Assembly (NCBI RefSeq): GCF_028882275.1
Contig: NZ_JARBUT010000014.1
Coordinates: forward strand, 1-64,000
DNA length: 64,000 nucleotides
Origin: Nocardiopsis sp. N85
GTDB taxonomy: Bacteria > Actinomycetota > Actinomycetes > Streptosporangiales > Streptosporangiaceae
Direction: 5' to 3'
Shown here: positions 53,358 to 60,969 of the stretch, piece after piece
How positions within the stretch are numbered: the first letter of the stretch is position 1
Layout: the number at the start of each line of letters is the position of its first letter
Translations under genes and position numbers: made by a program
Notes under the pieces: generated by a model
What the model was told of the DNA's origin: nothing
Databases searched by the model: none
The model's input: the letters and a program-made list of their open reading frames with translations, nothing else

Positions 53358-55568
53358 GTGACATCCAGCGACGCACAGACCACCACGTACCGCACCCGGG
53401 GCGGCGTGACCGTCCACCGCCAGGCCACCCCCTGCGATCCGGAGATCCTCACCGACCTCGTCCGTGACGTCGAGTACCGTCGCGGCGGTGTCCTGTCCTC
53501 CGGTATGGAGTATCCGGGCCGCTACGACCGCTGGCACCTGGGGTACGTCGACCCGTGCCTGGAGTTCACCACCCGCGGCCGTCGCGTCACCGCCACCGCC
53601 CTCAACGAACGCGGCCGCGTGCTGCTCCCGGTCATCGCCGACGCGCTGGAGACCACCGGTGTCGACTTCGAGAGCGGACCCGACCACGCGGCCGTCACCG
53701 TCCCCGAACCCGACCCCGGAGTCTTCTTCACCGAGGAGGAGCGCAGCCGCCGTCCCAGCGTCTTCACCGCCCTGCGCGCCGTCGTCGACGTCCTGAGCGC
53801 CCCCGAGGACGGCAACCTGGGCCTGTACGGCGCCTTCGGCTACGACCTGGCCTTCCAGTTCGAACCCATCCAGCGGCACATCGACCGCGACCCCATCGAC
53901 CGCGACCTGGTCCTGCACCTGCCCGACGCGATCGTCGTGCGCGACCGCAAGCGCGAGACGTGCGTGCGCTACACCTACGACTTCGCCGTCCCGGCCGGCC
54001 CCGGCCGGCCCGAGGCCCGGACCCGGGGACTGGACCGGCTGACCGCGCCCACCCCGCCGGTCGTCGCCGGGGAGGTCCCCGAGGACCCCGAGCCCGGTTC
54101 CTACGCCCGCGTCGTCGCCCACGCCAAGGAGAGGTTCCGGCGCGGCGACCTGTTCGAGGTGGTCCCCGGACACCGCACCTACGCCCGCTGCTCCTCGCCG
54201 GCCCGCTTCTACGAGCTGCTGCGCGAGCGCAACCCCGCCCCCTACGAGTTCTTCTTCAACCTGGGCGGGGGCGAGTACCTGGTCGGCGCCTCCCCGGAGA
54301 TGTTCGTGCGGGTCAGCGGTGACCCCGGAACCGGCCAGCGGGTGGAGACGTGCCCCATCTCCGGCACCATCCGCCGGGGCGACGACGCCCTGGGCGACGC
54401 GGAGAACATCCAGGAGCTGCTCTCCTCCGTCAAGGAGAAGTCCGAGCTCACCATGTGCACCGACGTCGACCGCAACGACAAGTCGCGGGTGTGCGAACCC
54501 GGAAGCGTCCGGGTCATCGGTCGCCGCCAGATCGAGATGTACTCCCGGCTCATCCACACCGTCGACCACATCGAGGGCACCCTGCGCCGGGAGTTCGACG
54601 CCCTGGACGCCTTCCTCACCCACATGTGGGCGGTGACCGTCACCGGCGCCCCCAAGACGTGGGCGATGCGCTTCATCGAGCAGCACGAGACCAGCCCCCG
54701 CCGCTGGTACGGCGGCGCGGTCGGGGTGATCAACTTCAACGGCGCCATGAACACCGGGCTGACGCTGCGCACCGCCCACATCCGCGACGGCGTCGCGGCG
54801 GTGCGGGTGGGCGCCACCCTGCTCTACGACTCCGACCCCGAGGCCGAGGAGCGCGAGACGTTCCTCAAGGCGCGGGCCCTGCTGGAGACCCTCGCCCTGA
54901 GCGAGGAGGACGACACCGCCCTCGCGCGGGTGGGCGCCACGAAGACGCGGGACGACGACGAGCGGCCGGGGGAGGGCATGAAGGTCCTCCTGGTCGACCA
55001 CGAGGACTCCTTCGTCAACACCCTGGCCGACTACGTGCGACGCCACGGGGCCGAGGTGATCACGGTCCGCTACGGGTTCGAGCCCTCGCTCCTGGACCGA
55101 CTGGCCCCGGACCTGGTGGTGCTCTCGCCCGGCCCGGGTCTGCCCGTCGACTTCGGCATGTCGGCCCTGCTCGACGAACTCCGGACCCGGAACCTGCCGG
55201 TGTTCGGGGTGTGCCTGGGATTGCAGGGCATGGTGGAGCACGCCGGCGGGGAGCTGCGCACCCTGGACGAGCCCGTGCACGGCAAGCCGGGGCGGGTCCG
55301 CGCCCTGGGCGGCGCGCTGCTCTCCGGACTCGGGGAGGAGGGTCTGTTCCAGGCGGCCCGTTACCACTCCACCTACGCCCTGCCCGAACTGGTGAAGGGC
55401 TACGAGGTCACCGCCGTCATCGACGCGGAGGGCGAGGAGCCGGTGGTGATGGCCATCGAGGACCGGCAGAACCGCCGGTACGCGGTCCAGTTCCATCCGG
55501 AATCGATTCTCACGGCCTCCGTCGGGGAGGAGATCGTCGCACGGGCGTTGCGCCTGGCCCGAGGCTGA
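53358..55568 (+). CDS. trpEG: Fused anthranilate synthase TrpE(G)
   Basis: A 736-residue bifunctional enzyme making anthranilate from chorismate and glutamine, the first step of tryptophan synthesis. The chorismate-binding part has FRRGDLFEVVPGHRTY, EYLVGASPEMFVRV, TMCTDVDRNDKSRVCEPG and TVTGAPKTWAM. Beginning near residue 540, MKVLLVDHEDSFVNTLADYV starts a class I glutamine amidotransferase with nucleophile Cys in GVCLGLQGMVEH (near 618) and His/Glu in FHPESI (near 712). The GTG start follows GGACCGG only weakly. The single-chain arrangement is the Rhizobium TrpE(G) type; most actinobacteria use separate TrpE and TrpG. It is controlled by the attenuator just upstream. Confidence 0.93.
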   Translation: MTSSDAQTTTYRTRGGVTVHRQATPCDPEILTDLVRDVEYRRGGVLSSGMEYPGRYDRWHLGYVDPCLEFTTRGRRVTATALNERGRVLLPVIADALETTGVDFESGPDHAAVTVPEPDPGVFFTEEERSRRPSVFTALRAVVDVLSAPEDGNLGLYGAFGYDLAFQFEPIQRHIDRDPIDRDLVLHLPDAIVVRDRKRETCVRYTYDFAVPAGPGRPEARTRGLDRLTAPTPPVVAGEVPEDPEPGSYARVVAHAKERFRRGDLFEVVPGHRTYARCSSPARFYELLRERNPAPYEFFFNLGGGEYLVGASPEMFVRVSGDPGTGQRVETCPISGTIRRGDDALGDAENIQELLSSVKEKSELTMCTDVDRNDKSRVCEPGSVRVIGRRQIEMYSRLIHTVDHIEGTLRREFDALDAFLTHMWAVTVTGAPKTWAMRFIEQHETSPRRWYGGAVGVINFNGAMNTGLTLRTAHIRDGVAAVRVGATLLYDSDPEAEERETFLKARALLETLALSEEDDTALARVGATKTRDDDERPGEGMKVLLVDHEDSFVNTLADYVRRHGAEVITVRYGFEPSLLDRLAPDLVVLSPGPGLPVDFGMSALLDELRTRNLPVFGVCLGLQGMVEHAGGELRTLDEPVHGKPGRVRALGGALLSGLGEEGLFQAARYHSTYALPELVKGYEVTAVIDAEGEEPVVMAIEDRQNRRYAVQFHPESILTASVGEEIVARALRLARG

Positions 55569-55628
55569 CGGGGAAGGGGGGCGCGGGCGAGTGTGACGGG
55601 GGTCACATTCGCCCCCGCTCAGCTGCGA

Positions 55629-55654
55629 AAAATGTTGTCTGTCGACAACATTTT
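55629..55654. promoter_or_regulatory. AT-rich perfect palindrome between trpE(G) and a small membrane protein gene
   Basis: AAAATGTTGTC (55629-55639) and GACAACATTTT (55644-55654) flank TGTC. The 11-base arms are perfect and much more AT-rich than the surroundings. No T-run follows on the + strand, so an operator for the gene at 55711 is at least as likely as a terminator. Confidence 0.5.
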
Positions 55655-55710
55655 AAGCTTCTTGGTGCTTCGTCTTGTTTGATCCGCTTCTTCTCGGTCA
55701 GAGGTGGGGC

Positions 55711-55851
55711 ATGGGTATTCTGCTTACGATCCTCGGAATCATTCTTCTCATCGTCGGCGTCCTGGGCGTGGTGCGCGGACAGCTCCTCTGGGGCATCATC
55801 GCCATCGTGCTCGGACTCTTCCTCACCCCCGGCTACTTCTTCGGTATCTAG
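55711..55851 (+). CDS. Small membrane protein, 46 residues
   Basis: MGILLTILGIILLIVGVLGV then VRGQLLWGIIAIVLGLFLTP and GYFFGI: two hydrophobic helices joined by an RGQ turn. AGAGGTGGGGC precedes the ATG. Short two-helix proteins of this kind are common in actinomycetes and largely uncharacterised. A palindrome lies upstream and a perfect hairpin terminator downstream, so it is its own transcription unit. Confidence 0.7.
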   Translation: MGILLTILGIILLIVGVLGVVRGQLLWGIIAIVLGLFLTPGYFFGI

Positions 55852-55867
55852 CCGGATGACCCCACGA

Positions 55868-55896
55868 CCCCGGCGCGGTCCTCGACCGCGCCGGGG
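55868..55896 (+). terminator. Hairpin terminator after the small membrane protein gene
   Basis: CCCCGGCGCGGTC (55868-55880) and GACCGCGCCGGGG (55884-55896) form a perfect 13-base stem with loop CTC, 16 bases after the stop codon. Confidence 0.8.
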
Positions 55897-56050
55897 CGGC
55901 CCCATGCCTTCGGTCCGCGTGGGACCCGGCCGGACGTGTACCCTCGGGGAAGGCTGATCAGCCCCACCCCGTTCCACGTCCCCCGTGCCCGGTTCCGGTC
56001 ACGGCCCAGCGGCGTGCCCGGGGCGGGGCCACGACACGGGAGGCAGTGCA

Positions 56051-56848
56051 GTGAAGAGGGTCGAACCGCAGGTCCGACTGATCTCGCGTCCGCAGGTGGA
56101 CTACGACGCGATCGCCGACTATCTCAAGGAGGTCGGCGGGCAGTCCTGGCTGGAACGCTTCGACCGCGGCGAGCTCGACGACCACCTCAACGACCCGCAG
56201 AACCTCGCCGAGTTCGCCGGGCGCCTGTGCTACCGCTCCTGGGAGCCGGGCCTGAACCCGAACGTCACCCGCGTGCGCACCGACCAGGACGCCTACCTGG
56301 GCAACATCCTGGCCAGCCTGCACGGCTCGGTGCTGGAGCACGTCACCTTCGGGTTCGTCCTGCACAACGTGTCCCGCGTCCTGACCCACGAACTCATCCG
56401 GCACCGGCCGGGCGTGGCCATCTCCCAGGAGTCGCTGCGCTTCGTGCGCCTGAGCGACCTGCCGTTCTGGTTCCCCGACTGGGCCCAGGACGACCCGGAG
56501 CTGATGGAGCGCGCGGGCGAGATGCTCCAGCGGATGGAGGAGTTCCAGCTCTGGATGGCCGACCACTTCGGCCTGGACGACGAGGGCGTCAAGTTCGCGG
56601 AGAAGAAGCACAAGACCTCCTTCATGCGCCGTTTCGCCCCCGAGGGCGTGGCCACCGGGCTGGTGTGGAGCGCCAACGTGCGCACCCTGCGTCACACACT
56701 GGAGGCCCGCACCGCCCCCGGAGCGGAGGAGGAGATCCGCCTGCTCTTCCACCTCATCGGCGAGACCCTCCAGAAGGAGGCCCCGGCCCTGTTCGGCGAC
56801 TACGTCGTCGAGGACGGCGCCTGGGTCCCGCGGTGGCGCAAGGTCTGA
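56051..56848 (+). CDS. thyX: Flavin-dependent thymidylate synthase ThyX
   Basis: A 265-residue enzyme making dTMP from dUMP with FAD and methylene-tetrahydrofolate. Diagnostic is the segment HELIRHRPGVAISQESLRFVRL near residue 112-133: RHR is present, but eight residues instead of seven separate RHR from the next expected Ser, so it deviates from the canonical RHR-x7-S motif, as in an actinobacterial subgroup. ASLHGSVLEHVTFGFVLHNVSR precedes it and LRHTLEARTAPGAEEEIR follows. GGGAGG seven bases before the GTG at 56051 fixes the start; an upstream in-frame start gives only low-complexity sequence. A bidirectional terminator follows. Confidence 0.9.
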   Translation: MKRVEPQVRLISRPQVDYDAIADYLKEVGGQSWLERFDRGELDDHLNDPQNLAEFAGRLCYRSWEPGLNPNVTRVRTDQDAYLGNILASLHGSVLEHVTFGFVLHNVSRVLTHELIRHRPGVAISQESLRFVRLSDLPFWFPDWAQDDPELMERAGEMLQRMEEFQLWMADHFGLDDEGVKFAEKKHKTSFMRRFAPEGVATGLVWSANVRTLRHTLEARTAPGAEEEIRLLFHLIGETLQKEAPALFGDYVVEDGAWVPRWRKV

Positions 56849-56865
56849 CCGCACCCTGATCACCG

Positions 56866-56900
56866 AGCGGGGCTCGACCGGATACCGGTCGGGCCCCGCT
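56866..56900. terminator. Bidirectional terminator between thyX and the NB-ARC gene
   Basis: AGCGGGGCTCGACCGG (56866-56881) pairs with CCGGTCGGGCCCCGCT (56885-56900), interrupted only by one mismatch, with loop ATA. It serves both convergent genes. Confidence 0.85.
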
Positions 56901-56909
56901 TCCACGTGT

Positions 56910-59030
56910 TCAGTACCCCAGATCCGCCAGGCGTTCCGACAGCCGGTCGGCCCGCGGATCGTCGTGGTCGCGCAGGTACTCCAGAGCCGCTCGCCACACC
57001 TCAGCGGTGCGAGTGGGTTCGCCCATCACCAGGTGGGCTTCGCCCAGGCCGATGAAGGCCACCGCCCGGCTGTCCCGATCGTCACGATCCTCGAACTCCC
57101 GTGCGGCCGTCCGGTACTCCGCCACCGCCTCCTCTGCCCGGCCGGTCTCGGTGAGGATGCGACCCAGGGTGCACCGTGCCCAGGCCGTACTCCAGGCGGC
57201 CCCGATCTCCTCGAAGGCCGTGACGGCCGAACGACAGTGCCCGAAGGCCTCGTCCCACCGCCCCAGATCAGCGTTGATCTCGGCGAGGCTGAGCAGCCCC
57301 ATGGCCGCGCCCCGATCCTCTCCCGCCTCCCGGAAGACCGTGACGGCCTGCTCGATGTACTGGACCGCCCTACCGTCTCCCCGTTCCCCGAGCTGCCATA
57401 GGACCGTTCCCGACTGTCGCAGGGAGAACCCCTCCACCCACGGGTCCCCCGCCTTTCGGCCGGCCGACAACGCCGCACCGTAGTGACGGACGGCCGCGTC
57501 GAGGTTCCCCGACAACCACTGGGCGTCACCCATCCCCAGGTGGTTGCGGGCCGCTCCGAAGACGCTTCCCGCGTTCTCGGCTGCTTGCAGCCCGATACCG
57601 TGCAGAGCGCACCACTGCTCCCAGCGCCGGTGTCGCTCGAACAGCGGATAGGTACTCGCGGGCAATCGCCAGGCGGTTTCGAGGTGGCCGTGATCGAAAG
57701 CCGACCCCGTGACGGCGAGCAGAGTGGCGTGCTCCTGCTCGAACCAGGCCGGGGCTTCACCGGGAGAGGAGAAGAGGGGCAGGCCGTCGGGGGCTTCGGC
57801 GCCGGGGACGACCGGGAAGTGCGGGTGTTCGGTGGCCTGGGCGCGGGCGGCGGCGTGGGTGTACCACCGGGCGACCCGGCCGACGGCCTCACTCCGTGCC
57901 TTCGGCCCGTCCTCGGCCTCGACGCGTTCGATCGCGTACAGACGTACCAGATCGTGCAGGCGGTAGCGGTCCTCCCGCACGCGTTCCACCAGATGCGCGC
58001 GGGTCAGCCGTTCCAGGAACCGCTGGGCCTCGTCCCATCGGGCCCCGGTGAGCCCCGAGGCCGCCCCGGACGAGAACTCGGCCCCCGGGTGTAGCCCCAG
58101 AGCGCGGAAGAAGCGGGCGGTGTCGTGGTCCAGGGCACGGTAGGAGGCGCTCATCACCGCGCGCAGGTCGCTCAGTTCGTCCTCCTCGGAGAGCGCGTCC
58201 AGGCGTGACTCCTCAGTGGCCAGTTCGGTCACCAGATCGCTCAATGACGCGTCGGGGCGGTCGATGAGCCGCTCGGCCGCCACCCGCAGGGCCAAGGGGA
58301 GACGCGCGCAGTGTTCGGCCAGTTCGTGCGCCGTGGTGGAGTCGGTGTCCACACGCGGACCGATCGTGTTCCGGAGCAGTGCCACGGAGTCGGCCATCGG
58401 CAGGACGTCCAGGGGGAGGCGTCGGGCCCCCTCCCGGGCGATGAGCCCCGACAACGTGTTACGGCTGGTCACCACCACCATGCAGCCGGGTGAGGCGGGC
58501 AGCAGCGGACGCACCTGAGCCGGTCCGAGCACGTCGTCGATGACGATCAGCAGGTGCTTGCCGTCGGTCTCGGTACGGTACAGGGCCGAGCGGCCGTCCA
58601 GGTCCAAAGGGACACGGTCGGGAGGGACGCCGAGCGCCCGCAGGAGGGAGTCCAGGTTCTGTGCGGCCTCCGCGCGCGGGCCCGGGGCGTGTGCGTGGAC
58701 GCCGACGTAGAGGCAGCCGCCGGGGAATCGGGCTCGGGCACGGTGCGCCCAGTGAACGGCCAGCGCGGTCTTGCCGACACCGGGTGGGCCGGACAGCACC
58801 ACGACCGGGACACGGACCTTCGCCTCCTCCGCCAAAGCGTCCAAGCGCCGCAGATGTGTCGTCCGGCCCACGAAACCGGTGGCCGGCAACGGAAGTTGGC
58901 GGGGGACCGGTGCGGAGCGGCCGGGGGAGGAGGCGATGTGGATGCCACCGTGGACGGTGCCCGCTTGGACCACGGCCTCGGGGCTGCCGTACACGGTGTT
59001 CTCTGTGCGGTCGTCGTGGGAGTTCGTCAC
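56910..59030 (-). CDS. NB-ARC STAND ATPase with TPR repeats and N-terminal RHIM-like motif
   Basis: A 706-residue NLR-like protein. Residues ~11-32 contain the short beta motif AVVQAGTVHGGIHI, then a Pro-rich linker. The NB-ARC domain starts with the FVGRTTHLRRLDAL region, Walker A SGPPGVGKTALAVHWAH (near 78), HLLIVIDDVLGPAQ (Walker B) and CARLPLALRVAAERL (GLPLA-type motif). A winged-helix region with RYRLHDLVRLYA follows, and TPR repeats fill residues ~450-700 (GDAQWLSGNLDAAVRHYGAAL, LSLAEINADLGRWDEAFGH). The start is GTG at 59030, overlapping the upstream stop in GTGA; homology begins there. Such proteins are signalling switches in actinomycetes. Confidence 0.85.
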   Translation of the reverse strand: MTNSHDDRTENTVYGSPEAVVQAGTVHGGIHIASSPGRSAPVPRQLPLPATGFVGRTTHLRRLDALAEEAKVRVPVVVLSGPPGVGKTALAVHWAHRARARFPGGCLYVGVHAHAPGPRAEAAQNLDSLLRALGVPPDRVPLDLDGRSALYRTETDGKHLLIVIDDVLGPAQVRPLLPASPGCMVVVTSRNTLSGLIAREGARRLPLDVLPMADSVALLRNTIGPRVDTDSTTAHELAEHCARLPLALRVAAERLIDRPDASLSDLVTELATEESRLDALSEEDELSDLRAVMSASYRALDHDTARFFRALGLHPGAEFSSGAASGLTGARWDEAQRFLERLTRAHLVERVREDRYRLHDLVRLYAIERVEAEDGPKARSEAVGRVARWYTHAAARAQATEHPHFPVVPGAEAPDGLPLFSSPGEAPAWFEQEHATLLAVTGSAFDHGHLETAWRLPASTYPLFERHRRWEQWCALHGIGLQAAENAGSVFGAARNHLGMGDAQWLSGNLDAAVRHYGAALSAGRKAGDPWVEGFSLRQSGTVLWQLGERGDGRAVQYIEQAVTVFREAGEDRGAAMGLLSLAEINADLGRWDEAFGHCRSAVTAFEEIGAAWSTAWARCTLGRILTETGRAEEAVAEYRTAAREFEDRDDRDSRAVAFIGLGEAHLVMGEPTRTAEVWRAALEYLRDHDDPRADRLSERLADLGY

Positions 59031-59590
59031 AGGGGTTTCATGTCGGCGTCGAAACGTTTCTCGTATTCGCTGAAGGGGACCGACAGGTGCAGGGCCCGGT
59101 CCCGTACGGCGTTGGCCAGGACGACCTCTCCGGGGTCGGTCACCAGCTCGGGGGTGAGCATGGTTCCGTCCGGCGCGTAGTTCATCCGCACCAGGCGATG
59201 CGAGTCGAACAGCCAGTAGTCGGAGCGGGGGATGCCCGCGGGCCAGGTGTTCTCTGCGACGGGCAGGATGTTGACGTCCTCGCCGGCTTCGACGTTGGAC
59301 CGGTAGGCCCACACGCATTCGAATCGCAGGTAGTCGGTGAGGGGTTCGATGACCACGTGCACACGACGGAAATGGCGCTCGCCACCGACGATGCGCGCCC
59401 ACTCCGAGTGAGAGTCGGTGGTGATGATCTGGCCGTCGGCCAGAAAGCGCCGGAACGCTTCCTCCTCATAACCGACGTCGTAGATTTGAAGTGTTTCGAG
59501 CCGGAAGGCGGTGTAGCGGCATTCGGTGAAGAACCGGTCGAATTCCTCCGTGTCCACGGGCCGGATACCACCGCCGTCGGAAGGGGTCAC
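59027..59590 (-). CDS. DUF6879 family protein
   Basis: A 187-residue protein with the DUF6879 pattern: EFDRFFTECRYTAFRLETLQIYDV near the start, RRVHVVIEPLTDYLRFECVWAYRSNVEAGEDV in the middle and DYWLFDSHRLVRMNY before the C-terminus. It is an actinobacterial family of unknown function commonly found beside XRE or STAND regulators. Its stop overlaps the GTG start of the NB-ARC gene, and its start overlaps the stop of the 72-residue gene, so three products are coupled. It may be the effector or sensor partner of the NB-ARC protein (inferred). Confidence 0.8.
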   Translation of the reverse strand: MTPSDGGGIRPVDTEEFDRFFTECRYTAFRLETLQIYDVGYEEEAFRRFLADGQIITTDSHSEWARIVGGERHFRRVHVVIEPLTDYLRFECVWAYRSNVEAGEDVNILPVAENTWPAGIPRSDYWLFDSHRLVRMNYAPDGTMLTPELVTDPGEVVLANAVRDRALHLSVPFSEYEKRFDADMKPL

Positions 59591-59805
59591 ACGCTCCTCC
59601 GCCGGTAGGCCTCCACAGCGGCCAGGACGATCTCGGGAGAGATGCGCACGGCGGTCTCACCGGGCAGGGGATCGGCCAGCTCACTGAAGTCGGTGTCGTT
59701 CAGCCCGACCCCCTGGACGACGAACTCACCCGTGTCGCTGAGGTAGACGGAGGGACAGCCCTTGTCCCCCGACTTGTCGTCCTTGGCCAGCAGTACCAGT
59801 TCCAT
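59587..59805 (-). CDS. 72-residue hypothetical protein coupled to DUF6879
   Basis: MELVLLAKDDKSGDKGCPSV then YLSDTGEFVVQGVGLND; a small acidic alpha/beta protein ending EIVLAAVEAYRRRSV. ATG 59805 is chosen because the stretch before it is unlike this family's start. Its stop and the DUF6879 ATG overlap by four bases. Homologues commonly precede DUF6879 genes; the function is unknown. Confidence 0.65.
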   Translation of the reverse strand: MELVLLAKDDKSGDKGCPSVYLSDTGEFVVQGVGLNDTDFSELADPLPGETAVRISPEIVLAAVEAYRRRSV

Positions 59806-59896
59806 GGTGCTCCGATCAGGCCGCTCCGGAACGCGAATCGCGGACCACGAAACTAACATGAAGCCTTGCCCCGTAGGGTTTGTGGCCGAGGTCGAC

Positions 59897-60067
59897 CTAC
59901 TCGCCGGTGTATCTTCTCCGTATCCGCTCCACTTCGTTCCCATCGTCCTCGCGGGACGCACGCACCAGCCGTTTGATGTCGGCTGCGGCGAGCGCGTCAC
60001 CCAGCGCGGTGACGCTCGTCCGGCGTGTGTCCGTCCGGGCCTCGGTGGGGCGGTCGGAATCGCTCAT
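59897..60067 (-). CDS. 56-residue charged hypothetical protein
   Basis: MSDSDRPTEARTDTRRTSVT then ALGDALAAADIKRLVRASRE and a DDGNEVERIRRRYTGE tail. It is too short for most gene callers. GGAGAC lies immediately before the ATG at 60065-60067. It heads the same-strand series of small gene, DUF6879 and NB-ARC gene with a 91-base gap to the 72-residue gene. The length and charge pattern resemble small partner proteins, but no family is recognised. Confidence 0.5.
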   Translation of the reverse strand: MSDSDRPTEARTDTRRTSVTALGDALAAADIKRLVRASREDDGNEVERIRRRYTGE

Positions 60068-60379
60068 GTCTCCAGTTGACCACATCCTCTCAAGGGCGAT
60101 GGGCCATCGAATCACATCCGTTTTCGGTGTAGAAGGACTTTCGTCCCTCGAATACGGGGTTCGCTTCCGACAGTGGCCGTTACCCTCTTCCGGTACTCCA
60201 GTCGGACTTCCGGTTTGATCGGTAACGATCACGTTCGTAGGGATCTCGTGGTGTTCGACCGCGCTGATATGGCCGTTTTCCGGACACGGCAACGGCCACC
60301 GCCCGATCATCGATGGTTGTGAAGACGACAAATCCCGAGGCGGTGGCCGCACCTGCTGAACGCGACCACCAGCACGATC

Positions 60380-60676
60380 GTCGACCCGTACCCGGCCCGG
60401 CCCGAGACCCGCACCACCACCCGCCAGATGATCCGCGCCCTGCTCGCCCCACTCACCCGCAAGAACTGCCGGACCCTGGCCGAGCACGCCGGACACCGGG
60501 CCCCTCAGCGGATCCAGCACCTGCTCAACCGGGCCGCTCTGAACGAAACCGCCCTGGCCGCAGACCTGCGCGGCTACGTCATCGGCCGCCTCAGCACCGA
60601 CGACGTGGTCCTGGTCGTGGACGGGACCGGCGACCTCAAGAAGGGCACCCACACCGTCGGGGTGACCCGCCAATGA
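60380..60676 (+). mobile_element. Remnant of an IS701-family transposase
   Basis: The frame ending at the TGA of 60674-60676 reads MIRALLAPLTRKNCRTLAEH, AGHRAPQRIQHLLNRA, DDVVLVVDGTGDLKKGTHTVGV, matching the N-terminal third of IS701 transposases, including the first catalytic Asp (VVDGTG). It stops where the rest should continue (QRQY), so about two thirds of the gene is missing. No terminal inverted repeats are seen. The remaining 60068-60379 and 60677-60898 hold no recognised gene. Confidence 0.75.
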
Positions 60677-60898
60677 CCCCGTGCGGCGACCTTCTGTGAT
60701 CCGCTTCCGATGGGCGCCGGTTTCGTGGAATGGTCATCGACCACGGCGGCTGTTTCACCCCGTCCGGCACCCGCTGGTGCGCGCGGGCCGTGTCATGGTC
60801 CAGGACGGGGACGGTGCCTGGGCGGGTGACCGCCGGCGCGGGCCCTCGGTGATCGCACGGGTATCGGGAATGCGCTTTCCATGCTAGTTTCCCGATTC

Positions 60899-60912
60899 TG
60901 GGAGCGCTCCTG
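60899..60912. promoter_or_regulatory. CebR-like operator
   Basis: TGGGAGCGCTCCTG differs by two bases from the palindromic CebR box TGGGAGCGCTCCCA known in Streptomyces, which controls cellulose/cello-oligosaccharide use. It lies 58 bases upstream of the secreted beta-helix protein gene, at a position where a LacI-family repressor could block transcription. No cebR gene is in the window. Confidence 0.55.
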
Positions 60913-60969
60913 TCATCACCCGCTCACGGTCCGCGACTCCCTCGCGGGCCGATGAAGGAAGGCAACCCG

